Part shown: piece after piece, positions 17,524-25,548 of the stretch
How the letters are laid out: each line of letters begins with the position of its first letter
How positions within the stretch are numbered: position 1 is the first letter of the stretch
Translations under genes and position numbers: made by a program
The notes under the pieces: model-generated
What the model was told of the DNA's origin: nothing
Seen by the model: the letters and a program-made list of their open reading frames with translations, nothing else
Database searches by the model: none
Source: Cyanobacteria bacterium UBA6984
GTDB lineage: Bacteria > Cyanobacteriota > Vampirovibrionia > Gastranaerophilales > Gastranaerophilaceae
Direction of reading: 5' to 3'
Length of the DNA: 53,629 nt
NCBI GenBank assembly: GCA_002450015.1
Contig: DJYG01000054.1
Location: 1 to 53,629 of the forward strand

Positions 17524-17871
17524 TTAGTCTTTAATTAATTCCATTCCCCCGCCTTCGTTTTTTTCAAGTGCGGTCAAAAGTTTTAGTGCTGCCTCTTTTT
17601 GAGTCTTTTTCGGTGCTACTCTTAGCAATTCAATTGCCTTAATAACCATCGGGTCATTATCATACCAACGTCTTCCTTTTCCGTGGTATTCACACATAAT
17701 GTCGTAAATCTTATCAATTACATCAGCTGCAACTTGCTCTTGCAATTGAATTACAAATTCAGCTGCTGCATCTTTTTTATCTCCCGGTGCTAATCTTAGT
17801 AATTCTAAAGCTTCTTTTAATACGGGATCTTTGTCATACCAACGTCTTTGCTGTGGTTTCTTTTCTTCCAT
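17524..17871 (-). CDS. Small protein with duplicated RRWYD(K/N)DP motif
   Basis: 115 residues made of two copies of one helical unit, at about residues 9-50 and 67-105. Each starts RRWYD-K/N-DP, continues x2-K/I-x-A-x-ELLR-x-AP and ends in an Ala-rich helix (KKDAAAEFVIQL; QKEAALKLLTAL). No known catalytic motif is visible. I recall similar hypothetical proteins but no assigned function. Its stop is one base from the folE2 start, so the two are co-transcribed. It might be a regulator or small structural partner; this is speculation. It is transcribed divergently from aroQ with a 113-bp gap. Confidence 0.75.
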   Translation of the reverse strand: MEEKKPQQRRWYDKDPVLKEALELLRLAPGDKKDAAAEFVIQLQEQVAADVIDKIYDIMCEYHGKGRRWYDNDPMVIKAIELLRVAPKKTQKEAALKLLTALEKNEGGGMELIKD

Positions 17872-17984
17872 TTATACCTCAAAATTTTTTGTATAATATA
17901 AATATACCACAAATTTAAAAATAATACACAAATTATATAAAAACTGTTTTTTTTGTTATAATATAAAAAAATAAAGGAGTAAGC

Positions 17985-18452
17985 ATGAAATTATTATTAT
18001 TAAACGGTCCAAATTTAAACTTATTAGGTTCTAGAGAACCTCAACATTATGGAGATTTAACTCTTACAGATATAGAAATTCACTTAACAGATGCGGCAAA
18101 GAAACGAAATGTAGAGCTAACTTGCAGACAAACCAATCATGAAGGTGTGTTAATTGATGAAATTCAATTTGCTAATGGTACTTTTGATGGTGTTATTTTG
18201 AATGCAGGCGGATATACGCATACAAGTGTTGCTTTACGAGATGCTATTGCTGCAACTACCATTCCGGTTGTTGAAATTCATATTTCTAATATTCAAGCAA
18301 GAGAGGATTTTCGTCATAAATCTTTAATTGCACCTGTTTGTATCGGACAAATTAGTGGTTTTGGTTCATATTCTTATTATTTAGGCTTAGATGCATTGAT
18401 TAATTATATTGAAGAAATAAATAAAGACAATATGATTTCTGATAATAATTAA
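17985..18452 (+). CDS. aroQ: Type II 3-dehydroquinate dehydratase
   Basis: 155 residues, standard for the family. It converts 3-dehydroquinate to 3-dehydroshikimate in aromatic amino acid and chorismate synthesis. Seen: LLLNGPNLNLLGSREPQHYG (catalytic Tyr22 and the lid Arg), QTNHEGVLIDEI, LNAGGYTHTSVALRDAI, and VEIHISNIQAREDFRHKS with the catalytic His. It starts at an ATG with AAGGAG 7 nt upstream and a TATAAT at 17957-17962. It stands alone, followed by a strong bidirectional terminator. Confidence 0.96.
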   Translation: MKLLLLNGPNLNLLGSREPQHYGDLTLTDIEIHLTDAAKKRNVELTCRQTNHEGVLIDEIQFANGTFDGVILNAGGYTHTSVALRDAIAATTIPVVEIHISNIQAREDFRHKSLIAPVCIGQISGFGSYSYYLGLDALINYIEEINKDNMISDNN

Positions 18453-18480
18453 AATTTTAAATTATTATTTAAATATTTAA

Positions 18481-18524
18481 AAACATAAAATCCGCTACTA
18501 TAATATTAGCGGATTTTTATGTTT
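18481..18524. terminator. Bidirectional terminator between aroQ and helicase gene
   Basis: Stem with arms 18481-18496 and 18508-18524 (one bulged base), core ATCCGCT/AGCGGAT, with T-rich arm ends in both directions. It separates the convergent aroQ and helicase genes. Confidence 0.85.
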
Positions 18525-18537
18525 ACTATTAATAATA

Positions 18538-20835
18538 TTAATCTATATTGATTGGTTCTCTTTGTATATTGTCAATGGCTTCTCTGGCTGTAAATACCAA
18601 CCAGTCCGGAATATTATCTATTGTGCAAAGCTGTCTTAGAACATCAATTGTTCTTTTGAATACTCTTACAATATCACCTTCTCCAACTTCTACTTCTTCT
18701 ATTAATGAATCCCATTCTGCACCGTTTACCCACATTTCAATTAATGGTGCAAAAAATGAATTTATGTACATTGGTTCTTCAACGTGATTATTTTTTTGTA
18801 CTCTATCGACCTTTTTTCTAATGTTTCTTATTAAATTTAGAGTTTTTCTCACCTTTGGTGATAGAGGAATTTGTGCGTAATTATCCATTCTTGTTTCTTC
18901 TGTTGCAATAGAGCAAATTACTGCAGCCAGTTCTGCCGGGGACAGTCCTTCTAAAACATTTGAGAAAAATATTTCAGCATAATAAAGTTCATTTTCGGCT
19001 CTTATTTGTGACACAGTTATACCTTTTTCGGTCGGATAATCATCTTTAATGTAACCCATTTCAATTAGTGCCGCTCTATGGTTTAAAAAATTATTCCAAA
19101 AATAATCTTTTTGAATTTCTATTTCTTTTTCTAATTTTCTTTGTTTAGTTTCGTACCGTTCTAATATTTCAAGATTTTTAGCGTGTTTTTTATATAATTT
19201 GCACTGGTCACAGTTACATTCCTGCATCTTATGAAGCATATCTTTTGTTGCTTTTTCAAATGCTAAAAAGTCAGGTGGTAGTGGTCTGTTTTTGTTTTTT
19301 TCTTGTTTTCTAACTGTTTTACAAGTTTGTCTGTTAGTTACATATTTGTTCTTTAGTACTATATAGTTAATTAAATCTTTATTTGTTAGTCCGCAGTAGC
19401 ATTTAAAGGAATTCATTTCATCAATTTCTGCTTGATTTTTTTCACGCAGCATTAATAATGGAGCAAGTCTTGTATTTGATGAAAAATATCCAAAACTTTT
19501 TAAAATTAGCTGTTTTGCTTCATCTATATTAAATCTTTGAAGTAAATTTAATACCATAGAATATCTTGGAGAAAATCTACTTTCAAGTGCGTTTGCTCCT
19601 GATAATACTAAATCTGCGACGTCTTGTGGACTTTGATGAGGAGTACCGACAATTGTAACATAGCCTATTTCATCCATTCCTCGGCGTCCTGCACGGCCTG
19701 ACATTTGCAAAAATTCGCTGGCTGTGAGCATTCTATGACCGCTGTCAGTTCTTTTTGAAATTGCGCTTATTACTGTTGAACGTGCAGGCATATTTATTCC
19801 TGCTGCAAGGGTTTCTGTTGCAAAAACTACTTTTATCAATCCTTCTTGAAATAGTTTTTCAACTAATACTTTCCATCCCGGAAGCAAGCCGGCATGATGA
19901 GAGGCTACACCACATAATAAATATTCAAGATGTTTATTTTTTGCTAAATAGTAGTTCTCTGCTATATATTCATCAACTATTTGTTGAATTTTTGCCTGCT
20001 CTTCTTTTGTTACAAGACACAAATTGGCGCATTTTTCCATTTGCTCATCACATTTTTTACGAGAAAATGTAAAATATATTGCAGGTAACATGTCTTGTTC
20101 AGCAAGATTTCTAACGACATTCCTTACAGGACTTTGAGTTTTTTTATTTTTGTTTCTACCCCAAGGTTTTGGTTCAGGTTTTATTTTATTGTTTAAAGCC
20201 CCTGAAGGTGTCAAAAGAGGTAGTAGTTTGTATGGTTGAGAAGAATCATAGTAATAAAATCTTAACGGAACAGGTCTAAAATCTGTATTTACAAGTTTAC
20301 AAGTCGGGTGAACCGAATTAATCCAATCTGTTAATTGGTCACAATTTGCAACTGTTGCTGATAATGCAATTATTTGAACATTTGTCGGACAGTAGATAAT
20401 ACTTTCTTCCCAAACTGTTCCTCTGTCTTCATCATTCATATAGTGAACTTCATCAAGAACAACGTATCTTACGTCTTTTAAATTTTCTGCAACCGAACCT
20501 AAATTTGTGCCATAAAGCATGTTTCGGAATACTTCTGTTGTCATTACAACTATTTGAGCGTTTCTGTTTATTGAGGTGTCACCTGTAAGAAGTCCAACTT
20601 TTTCATACCCGTACTTATTTCCGAAATCATTATATTTTTGGTTAGAAAGCGCTTTTAGTGGTGTTGTATAAAAAATTCTTACATTATTTTCAAGTGCTTT
20701 GTGTATTGCATGTTGCGCAATAACTGTTTTACCGGCACCTGTTGGTGCGCAAACAACAACACTTTCTCCGTTATTTATTATTTCACATGCTTCTTTTTGA
20801 AAATCATCCAGTTCAAATGGAAATCCGTATGACAT
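18538..20835 (-). CDS. Ski2-like DEAD/DEAH-box RNA helicase with DSHCT domain
   Basis: 765 residues. Helicase core: Walker A APTGAGKT (about 30-37), DEVH box (VLDEVHYMND, about 127-136), SATVAN, and motif VI region QMSGRAGRRGMDEIGYV. The C-terminal third has the DSHCT-type region (LSPAELAAVICSI). Two short Cys clusters lie between core and C-terminus (CYCG and CNCDQC), where related bacterial helicases also carry a Cys-rich patch. The family includes eukaryotic Ski2/Mtr4, plastid ISE2 and actinobacterial HelY, all RNA-remodelling enzymes; role here by analogy. AGGGG precedes the ATG and a good promoter lies at 20860-20888. Confidence 0.9.
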   Translation of the reverse strand: MSYGFPFELDDFQKEACEIINNGESVVVCAPTGAGKTVIAQHAIHKALENNVRIFYTTPLKALSNQKYNDFGNKYGYEKVGLLTGDTSINRNAQIVVMTTEVFRNMLYGTNLGSVAENLKDVRYVVLDEVHYMNDEDRGTVWEESIIYCPTNVQIIALSATVANCDQLTDWINSVHPTCKLVNTDFRPVPLRFYYYDSSQPYKLLPLLTPSGALNNKIKPEPKPWGRNKNKKTQSPVRNVVRNLAEQDMLPAIYFTFSRKKCDEQMEKCANLCLVTKEEQAKIQQIVDEYIAENYYLAKNKHLEYLLCGVASHHAGLLPGWKVLVEKLFQEGLIKVVFATETLAAGINMPARSTVISAISKRTDSGHRMLTASEFLQMSGRAGRRGMDEIGYVTIVGTPHQSPQDVADLVLSGANALESRFSPRYSMVLNLLQRFNIDEAKQLILKSFGYFSSNTRLAPLLMLREKNQAEIDEMNSFKCYCGLTNKDLINYIVLKNKYVTNRQTCKTVRKQEKNKNRPLPPDFLAFEKATKDMLHKMQECNCDQCKLYKKHAKNLEILERYETKQRKLEKEIEIQKDYFWNNFLNHRAALIEMGYIKDDYPTEKGITVSQIRAENELYYAEIFFSNVLEGLSPAELAAVICSIATEETRMDNYAQIPLSPKVRKTLNLIRNIRKKVDRVQKNNHVEEPMYINSFFAPLIEMWVNGAEWDSLIEEVEVGEGDIVRVFKRTIDVLRQLCTIDNIPDWLVFTAREAIDNIQREPINID

Positions 20836-20859
20836 ATTTCTTCCCCTATCCTTAATATA

Positions 20860-20888
20860 ATAATAGCAGATTTAATATTGTATGTCAT
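20860..20888 (-). promoter_or_regulatory. Promoter of the Ski2-like helicase gene
   Basis: Minus strand: ATGACA (20883-20888), 17-nt spacer, TATTAT (20860-20865); one mismatch in each box. It sits 25 bp upstream of the helicase ATG. Confidence 0.55.
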
Positions 20889-20903
20889 AATTTAACATAT
20901 TAG

Positions 20904-21401
20904 TTACAAATCTCTGAAACTGCACTTTTGAATATTAAAATTTAGATCTGTAAATTCTCGTATCAAAGCTTTATCTGTGCCTTTAAAAAATGTGCAAAAT
21001 CTTACCTTTTCTCCATTTTTTAGGACAAAATAAAAAACAGTAGAATACAGTGTATATTTAAGAGGTTTTAATATTCCATAGTTATATTTTATATATACAA
21101 GATTATCAAATGGAATGATTTGATTTTCTATTCTAAAATATCTGTCAAAGAAGTTTACATAAATTTTTTTTGACCTTTTAAATACATCAAATACTGGTGC
21201 TAAAAAGAAGAAAAAAAGTAATAAAGCTAATTTTATAAAATAATATTTATCGTAGTTTGCATTGATAAGCTCATCAATAAACATGTAAACAAAAAACAAT
21301 CCAATTATGAATAGAAGTGTTCCGATAGAGATAGCATATCCTTTCCAAAATCCGTTTGGAAAAAATAATTCTTCATTTTCTTTTTGAATAATTGTTGCCA
21401 T
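20904..21401 (-). CDS. Two-helix membrane protein with PH-like C-terminal region (paralog 1)
   Basis: 165 residues. Two membrane segments (about 20-42 and 55-77) are followed by a beta-rich C-terminal half (IYVNFFDRYFRIENQIIPFDNL, IKYNYG, LYSTVFYFVLKNGEKVRF). Its pattern resembles bacterial PH-like domains on small membrane proteins; by-eye only. The longest frame uses a TTG at 21416. The ATG at 21401 has GGAG about 9 nt upstream and is chosen. It is clearly homologous to the next gene upstream (21441-21932), sharing LFxP, IIPF, IKYNYG, LKP-KY and STVFYFV-K-GE segments in the same order. Confidence 0.72.
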   Translation of the reverse strand: MATIIQKENEELFFPNGFWKGYAISIGTLLFIIGLFFVYMFIDELINANYDKYYFIKLALLLFFFFLAPVFDVFKRSKKIYVNFFDRYFRIENQIIPFDNLVYIKYNYGILKPLKYTLYSTVFYFVLKNGEKVRFCTFFKGTDKALIREFTDLNFNIQKCSFRDL

Positions 21402-21440
21402 TTTATTAATCTCCAAAATTTTAGATGAATTATTAATACT

Positions 21441-21932
21441 TTATAAATCTTTAACTTTGCAAGTTTTTACGATAAAATTAAGCTCTTTTAATGACTTAAT
21501 TACAGAAGTTTCATGTCCTCTAAAATATGCAAAAAATCTGATTCTTTCTCCAGACTTCATAACAAAGTAAAAAACTGTTGAAAATATTGAATATTTATGT
21601 GGTTTTAAAAAACCGTAATTATATTTTATTGATGAAATTTCGTTAAAAGGTATTATTTTGTTTTTAATTCTGAAATACCCACCAAGTCTGTTTACATATA
21701 CAATATCAGCCTGCGCAATAAAAATAGGTGTTGGTATAAAAATAAGTGCGAGAATTGGCATTATTAAAATAGCAACATCATTAAATGGGACACCGTTTAT
21801 TAATGTCCAAACGATTTCAAGTCCTGCAACAAGCATTATTAATGAGGTAATAATCCAGCAAACCAGAAAAAATTTTGTCGGGCAGAATAATTTTTCGTTT
21901 TTTTTATCTATAGTTGTATTTTTGTATTGCAT
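21441..21932 (-). CDS. Two-helix membrane protein with PH-like C-terminal region (paralog 2)
   Basis: 163 residues from the ATG at 21932 (MQYKNTTID). Layout matches its neighbour: LFCPTKF, two membrane helices, then YFRIKNKIIPFNEI, IKYNYGFLKPHKYS, STVFYFVMKSGERIRF and a closing LKELNF. The longest frame would run back through the serS terminator and into serS, which I reject. No good Shine-Dalgarno precedes ATG 21932, so the start is less certain. It forms a tandem duplicate with the gene at 20904, 39 bp away on the same strand. Function unknown. Confidence 0.7.
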   Translation of the reverse strand: MQYKNTTIDKKNEKLFCPTKFFLVCWIITSLIMLVAGLEIVWTLINGVPFNDVAILIMPILALIFIPTPIFIAQADIVYVNRLGGYFRIKNKIIPFNEISSIKYNYGFLKPHKYSIFSTVFYFVMKSGERIRFFAYFRGHETSVIKSLKELNFIVKTCKVKDL

Positions 21933-21937
21933 GTTTA

Positions 21938-21966
21938 ATAAAAAAGACCAACATAAGTTGGTCTTT
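21938..21966 (-). terminator. Rho-independent terminator of serS
   Basis: 10-bp perfect stem (21943-21952 and 21957-21966, 4-nt loop, core GACCAAC/GTTGGTC). On the minus strand it is followed by a T-rich tract. It lies 7 bp after the serS stop, between serS and the tandem membrane-protein genes. Confidence 0.85.
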
Positions 21967-21972
21967 GATTTT

Positions 21973-23238
21973 CTATATTTTGTCAAATCCTGTATATGGT
22001 CTTAAAACTTCAGGAATAATAATAGTTCCATCTTCTTGTTGGAAGTTTTCAATAATTGCTGCAACTGTTCTTCCAACTGCAAGTCCTGAACCGTTAATTG
22101 TGTGAACAAATCTTGTTTTTCCTGTTGCTTTATCTTTATATCTGATATTTGCGCGTCTTGCCTGATAATCACCAAAGTTTGAACAACTTGAGATTTCTTT
22201 GTATGTATTGTATGAAGGCATCCAAACTTCCAAATCCCAGCATTTATTTGCAGAAAAACCTATATCTCCTGATGAGAGAGCTACACGTCTAAAAGGAAGA
22301 TTTAATTTTTTTAACATGTCTTCTGCATCTTCAGTTAGTTTTTCGTGTTCTTCAGGGCTTGTTTCAGGTGTACACAATTTTACAAGTTCTACTTTATTAA
22401 ATTGGTGTACTCTTATAAGTCCTCTTGTATCTTTTCCTGCTGAACCGGCTTCACGTCTAAAGCATGGTGTATAAGCCGTCATATATTTTGGTAAATCATC
22501 TTCTGATAAAATTTCATTTGAATATATATTTGTAACAGGAACTTCTGCTGTTGGTATAAGATATAAGTCTTCATCTACACACTTATACATGTCATCTTTA
22601 AATTTTGGTAATTGACCTGTTCCCGTCATTGTTGCGGCATTTGCCATAAATGGAGGTAAAATTTCTTCATAGCCTTGTTTTTCGGTATGTTCATTTAAGA
22701 AGAAATTAATAACTGCACGTTCAAGTCTTGCACCTTTGCCTCTATACAAAGTAAATCTTGATTGGGATAGTTTAACACCTCTTTCAAAATCAACTATATT
22801 TTTTTCTTCACATAAGTCCCAGTGTGCTTTAAATTCGAAATTGAATTTTGTTGGTTCGCCCCATTTTGAAACTTCAACATTATCTGCATCTGATGCTCCG
22901 ATTGGTGTTGTTTCATCCGGAATGTTTGGAGTTCTTAAAAGCATATCTCTTTGTTTTTCGTCTAATTCTACCTGTTTTTCTTCCAATGATTTTATTTCAT
23001 CACCGAGTAAACGAACTTCTTCTTGAATTGAATCTGTATTTTCGCCATTTTTTTTCATTAAGCCTATTTTTTGTGATTCATTTTTTCTTTTTGCTCTTAA
23101 TTCATCCGCTTTTGTTTGTATTTGTCTGCGTTCTTCATCTACTTCAAGTATCGCATCAATTGATAATTCCGGATTACGTCTTTTTAACAACTCGTTAACT
23201 TTTTCAGGATTTTCTCTAATCATTTTAATATCTAACAT
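21973..23238 (-). CDS. serS: Seryl-tRNA synthetase
   Basis: 421 residues; charges tRNA-Ser with serine. Seen: N-terminal MLDIKMIRENPEKVNELLKRR and a long antiparallel coiled-coil arm (about 30-105). The class II core follows: motif 2 region CFRREAGSAGKDTRGLIRVHQFNKVELVKL, then EISSCSNFGDYQARRANIRY, and motif 3 region NGSGLAVGRTVAAIIENFQ. The longest frame reaches 23319, but the conserved N-terminus begins at ATG 23238, with AGAAGG 5 nt upstream. Confidence 0.97.
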   Translation of the reverse strand: MLDIKMIRENPEKVNELLKRRNPELSIDAILEVDEERRQIQTKADELRAKRKNESQKIGLMKKNGENTDSIQEEVRLLGDEIKSLEEKQVELDEKQRDMLLRTPNIPDETTPIGASDADNVEVSKWGEPTKFNFEFKAHWDLCEEKNIVDFERGVKLSQSRFTLYRGKGARLERAVINFFLNEHTEKQGYEEILPPFMANAATMTGTGQLPKFKDDMYKCVDEDLYLIPTAEVPVTNIYSNEILSEDDLPKYMTAYTPCFRREAGSAGKDTRGLIRVHQFNKVELVKLCTPETSPEEHEKLTEDAEDMLKKLNLPFRRVALSSGDIGFSANKCWDLEVWMPSYNTYKEISSCSNFGDYQARRANIRYKDKATGKTRFVHTINGSGLAVGRTVAAIIENFQQEDGTIIIPEVLRPYTGFDKI

Positions 23239-23388
23239 AAAAACCTTCTTTCTACTTACATATAATTTATAAAAAATGCATTTAATAATCAATATGTTAT
23301 TACCTAATGTGAATTTCATACATTTAAATGACTACAAATTACTTGAAATATAAGATAATTTTACTGTAATGAGAAAAACATAAAACAT

Positions 23389-23441
23389 ACACTAATTGGT
23401 TGATAACAAACATGTAAAATACATGGATAATATTAGTGTAA
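23389..23441 (+). promoter_or_regulatory. Nested inverted repeats upstream of the 23458 gene
   Basis: Outer arms ACACTAAT (23389-23396) and ATTAGTGT (23432-23439) enclose the palindrome CATGTA-AAA-TACATG (23411-23425). The right arm lies within ATATTAGTGTAA (23430-23441), which is found again upstream of the gene at 44108. This is a candidate operator or promoter region; no regulator is identified. Confidence 0.4.
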
Positions 23442-23457
23442 TGGGAGAAAAGGTAAT

Positions 23458-23835
23458 ATGCTAAACGGGATTAACAGTAACGATAATAATGAATTAATAA
23501 ATTCCAGATTGAACGGTCAAAGCGGCGTTGGAAGTGTTGTTACAAATCCGATTGGTAATAATAATCCATATACAAAGGATGCAAAGTATAACTTTGTGGA
23601 TATAAGTTCGATTTCTAATGATGCATATTTTCTTTATCAACGCGAAATTGATATCAAAAAATTTACAGAGCTTGCTATGGCAGAAATGGATGATACTTCC
23701 TACAATGATAGAGTTGAGGAACTGTTTTCAAAAGGTGTAGTTGATCCTTTTATGGTTGAAGATTATGATTTGTTAGCTGATGACATGCTAAAAGATAATG
23801 AATTGAGAAAACAGCTTGAATTTAACACGTTATAA
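23458..23835 (+). CDS. Small hypothetical protein upstream of TPR gene
   Basis: 125 residues, not recognised. The N-terminal third is rich in Asn, Gly and Ser (probably disordered), followed by KYNFVDISSISNDAYFLYQREIDIKKFTELAM and an acidic helical C-terminus (DDMLKDNELRKQLEF). No signal peptide or membrane segment. Start ATG has AAAAGG 4 nt upstream. It is 15 bp before the TPR gene, so the two are probably co-expressed. The upstream region has unusual inverted repeats. Confidence 0.7.
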   Translation: MLNGINSNDNNELINSRLNGQSGVGSVVTNPIGNNNPYTKDAKYNFVDISSISNDAYFLYQREIDIKKFTELAMAEMDDTSYNDRVEELFSKGVVDPFMVEDYDLLADDMLKDNELRKQLEFNTL

Positions 23836-23850
23836 TATATAATATAGTGT

Positions 23851-25062
23851 ATGCCTGATGTTGATGCACAATCACATATTCTTTCATCAAATGAAGATAC
23901 AAGCGGAGATTTGGCTATTGTTGCCAAGAAATTATATGATGAAAAAAAATATGAGCAGGCTTTAAAAATTTATTCTGATATGCTTTTGTATTCTTCCGAT
24001 TCTGACCTTTATGTCAAAATGGGTAATTGTTTTGATAAAATGGGTAAAGGTCAGACTGCAATTGAGTATTGGGATAAGGCAATTGAAGTTGATTCTATGA
24101 ATTCAAATGCCTATATTAATTTTGGAAACTATTATTACAAAAAAAATCAAATTGAAAAAGCGATTGGTTATTGGCTTGCATCACTTATTCCCATGCCTGA
24201 AGAGCCTACTTCTAATTTAAATCTCGCTGTTGCATATACATTAAAAGAAATGCACATGGAAGCTTTTCTTTATTACGAAAGATATTTAAAATTTGCTCAG
24301 GATAAGAACTCCAATAAATATTTGTCAATTCAAAAAAAAATTGAGCGTGATAAAAAATTAGGAAATGATTACTTAAAATTGGGTTTTCAATATCAGTCGA
24401 ACGGGGATTCAATTTCAGCCTTAAAATGCTATAAACGTGCAGCAGTTTATTGTCCCGTTTTTTCGAAAATCTATCTAAATATAGGTTCTTTATACTATGC
24501 TGATAAGAACTATGAAGAAGCTGTTAAATACTGGACTAACGCTTTATATATAGATTCAAATTACCCAAAAATTATTAATAATCTTGCAATTTCTTATGAT
24601 ATGATGCAAAAATATGATTATGCCTATTGTTATTACTCTCGTTATTCCAAGTTTGTAGCAAATAAACAGGCGGAAATTGATAAAATAACGGCAAGATGTC
24701 ATAAAATAAAGCCGTTTTTAAATGCTAATCCATATTTAATTAATAACCATTTAGAAATTGCCGAGGATGCTTTTTCTAATTGTGATTATAAAAGAGCTTT
24801 AAACGAGTATAAAAATTATGTAATTCTTAATCCAGAAGCTCAAGAAGATTATATAAAACTAATTATTAAAATTGAGAATTATCTTAATCCTGATAAAGGT
24901 ATGATTGAAAGTTGTTTGTTTAATGGTAGAAAATTACTGGCAAATAATTCAAATTATGAAGAGGCTAAATCATATTTTGCGAGAGTGATGGTTCTTGCGG
25001 ACAGTTCATCTCAAGAGTATAAGGAGGCGAAAGGTTTATTAACTTTATGTTTACAACACTAA
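23851..25062 (+). CDS. TPR-repeat protein
   Basis: 403 residues made almost entirely of tetratricopeptide-like helix pairs (for example YEQALKIYSDML, YVKMGNCFDKMGKGQTAIEYWDKAIEVD, YLNIGSLYYADKNYEEAVKYWTNAL). No signal peptide, so probably cytosolic and used for protein-protein contact. No clear Shine-Dalgarno before ATG 23851; coupling to the gene 15 bp upstream is likely. Its 3' end overlaps the Cys-cluster gene by 16 bp. Confidence 0.8.
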   Translation: MPDVDAQSHILSSNEDTSGDLAIVAKKLYDEKKYEQALKIYSDMLLYSSDSDLYVKMGNCFDKMGKGQTAIEYWDKAIEVDSMNSNAYINFGNYYYKKNQIEKAIGYWLASLIPMPEEPTSNLNLAVAYTLKEMHMEAFLYYERYLKFAQDKNSNKYLSIQKKIERDKKLGNDYLKLGFQYQSNGDSISALKCYKRAAVYCPVFSKIYLNIGSLYYADKNYEEAVKYWTNALYIDSNYPKIINNLAISYDMMQKYDYAYCYYSRYSKFVANKQAEIDKITARCHKIKPFLNANPYLINNHLEIAEDAFSNCDYKRALNEYKNYVILNPEAQEDYIKLIIKIENYLNPDKGMIESCLFNGRKLLANNSNYEEAKSYFARVMVLADSSSQEYKEAKGLLTLCLQH

Positions 25063-25490
25063 TTGTAAAATTTAATCATTATTTTAAAAAATTTAAAAAA
25101 ATTTTTTACTCAAAAATATTAAGAAGACATTATTATAGGGTAGGACATTGCAAGTGTTGTGGAGAATGTTGCCGGCATATATATGTAAAGCATGGTAAAT
25201 ATGTGATAAAAGATGAAAAAGTTTTTGAAAAATTGCAATTTTTGCACAGGTTTTATACATACTTAAAAGTAATAGGAAAAGATGAAACAGGTTTAATTTT
25301 TTCTTGTACTATGCAAGATTCTGTCACAAAAAAATGTAAAATTCACAAAAATCGTCCGGGAATATGCAGACGTTATCCTCAAGAAGAATTATTTATGATG
25401 GGTGGCTCTCTTTCAGAAGGCTGCGGATATAGATTAGAACCGATAATTAAATTTGATGAAGTTCTTGAAAATATAATGAAAAAATCTTAA
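25047..25490 (+). CDS. YkgJ-type cysteine cluster protein
   Basis: 147 residues. A basic N-terminus (FKKFKKIFYSKILRRHYY) precedes a metal-binding pattern: CKCCGECCRHI (about 33-43), a later Cys (FSCTMQD), then CKIHKNRPGICRRYP and a final GCGY. This is the arrangement of the YkgJ/UPF0153 family, thought to bind zinc or an Fe-S cluster; function unknown. It overlaps the TPR gene by 16 bp, so expression is coupled to it. The smc promoter begins right after it. Confidence 0.8.
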   Translation: MFTTLIVKFNHYFKKFKKIFYSKILRRHYYRVGHCKCCGECCRHIYVKHGKYVIKDEKVFEKLQFLHRFYTYLKVIGKDETGLIFSCTMQDSVTKKCKIHKNRPGICRRYPQEELFMMGGSLSEGCGYRLEPIIKFDEVLENIMKKS

Positions 25491-25494
25491 TCAT

Positions 25495-25523
25495 TTGACA
25501 TGCTTTAAAAATTATAGTCTAAT
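25495..25523 (+). promoter_or_regulatory. Near-consensus sigma-70 promoter for smc-scpA-scpB
   Basis: Perfect -35 TTGACA (25495-25500), exact 17-nt spacer, -10 TCTAAT (25518-25523), 25 bp before the smc ATG. The -35 TTG would otherwise be read as the start codon of an artificially extended smc frame. Confidence 0.82.
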
Positions 25524-25548
25524 GTACTTATTATACTTGGGTGGGATT

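Noticed and set aside
21933..21986. Longer N-terminus for the membrane protein at 21441
   Set aside because: It would translate through the serS terminator and into serS; paralog alignment supports ATG 21932.
23411..23425. CATGTA-AAA-TACATG as a LexA/SOS box
   Set aside because: Does not match the LexA consensus patterns I know (CTGT-N8-ACAG or GAAC-N4-GTTC); kept only as an unnamed inverted repeat.
25495..25548. N-terminal extension of SMC from a TTG
   Set aside because: The TTG is the first half of a perfect -35 box and the family N-terminus begins at ATG 25549.
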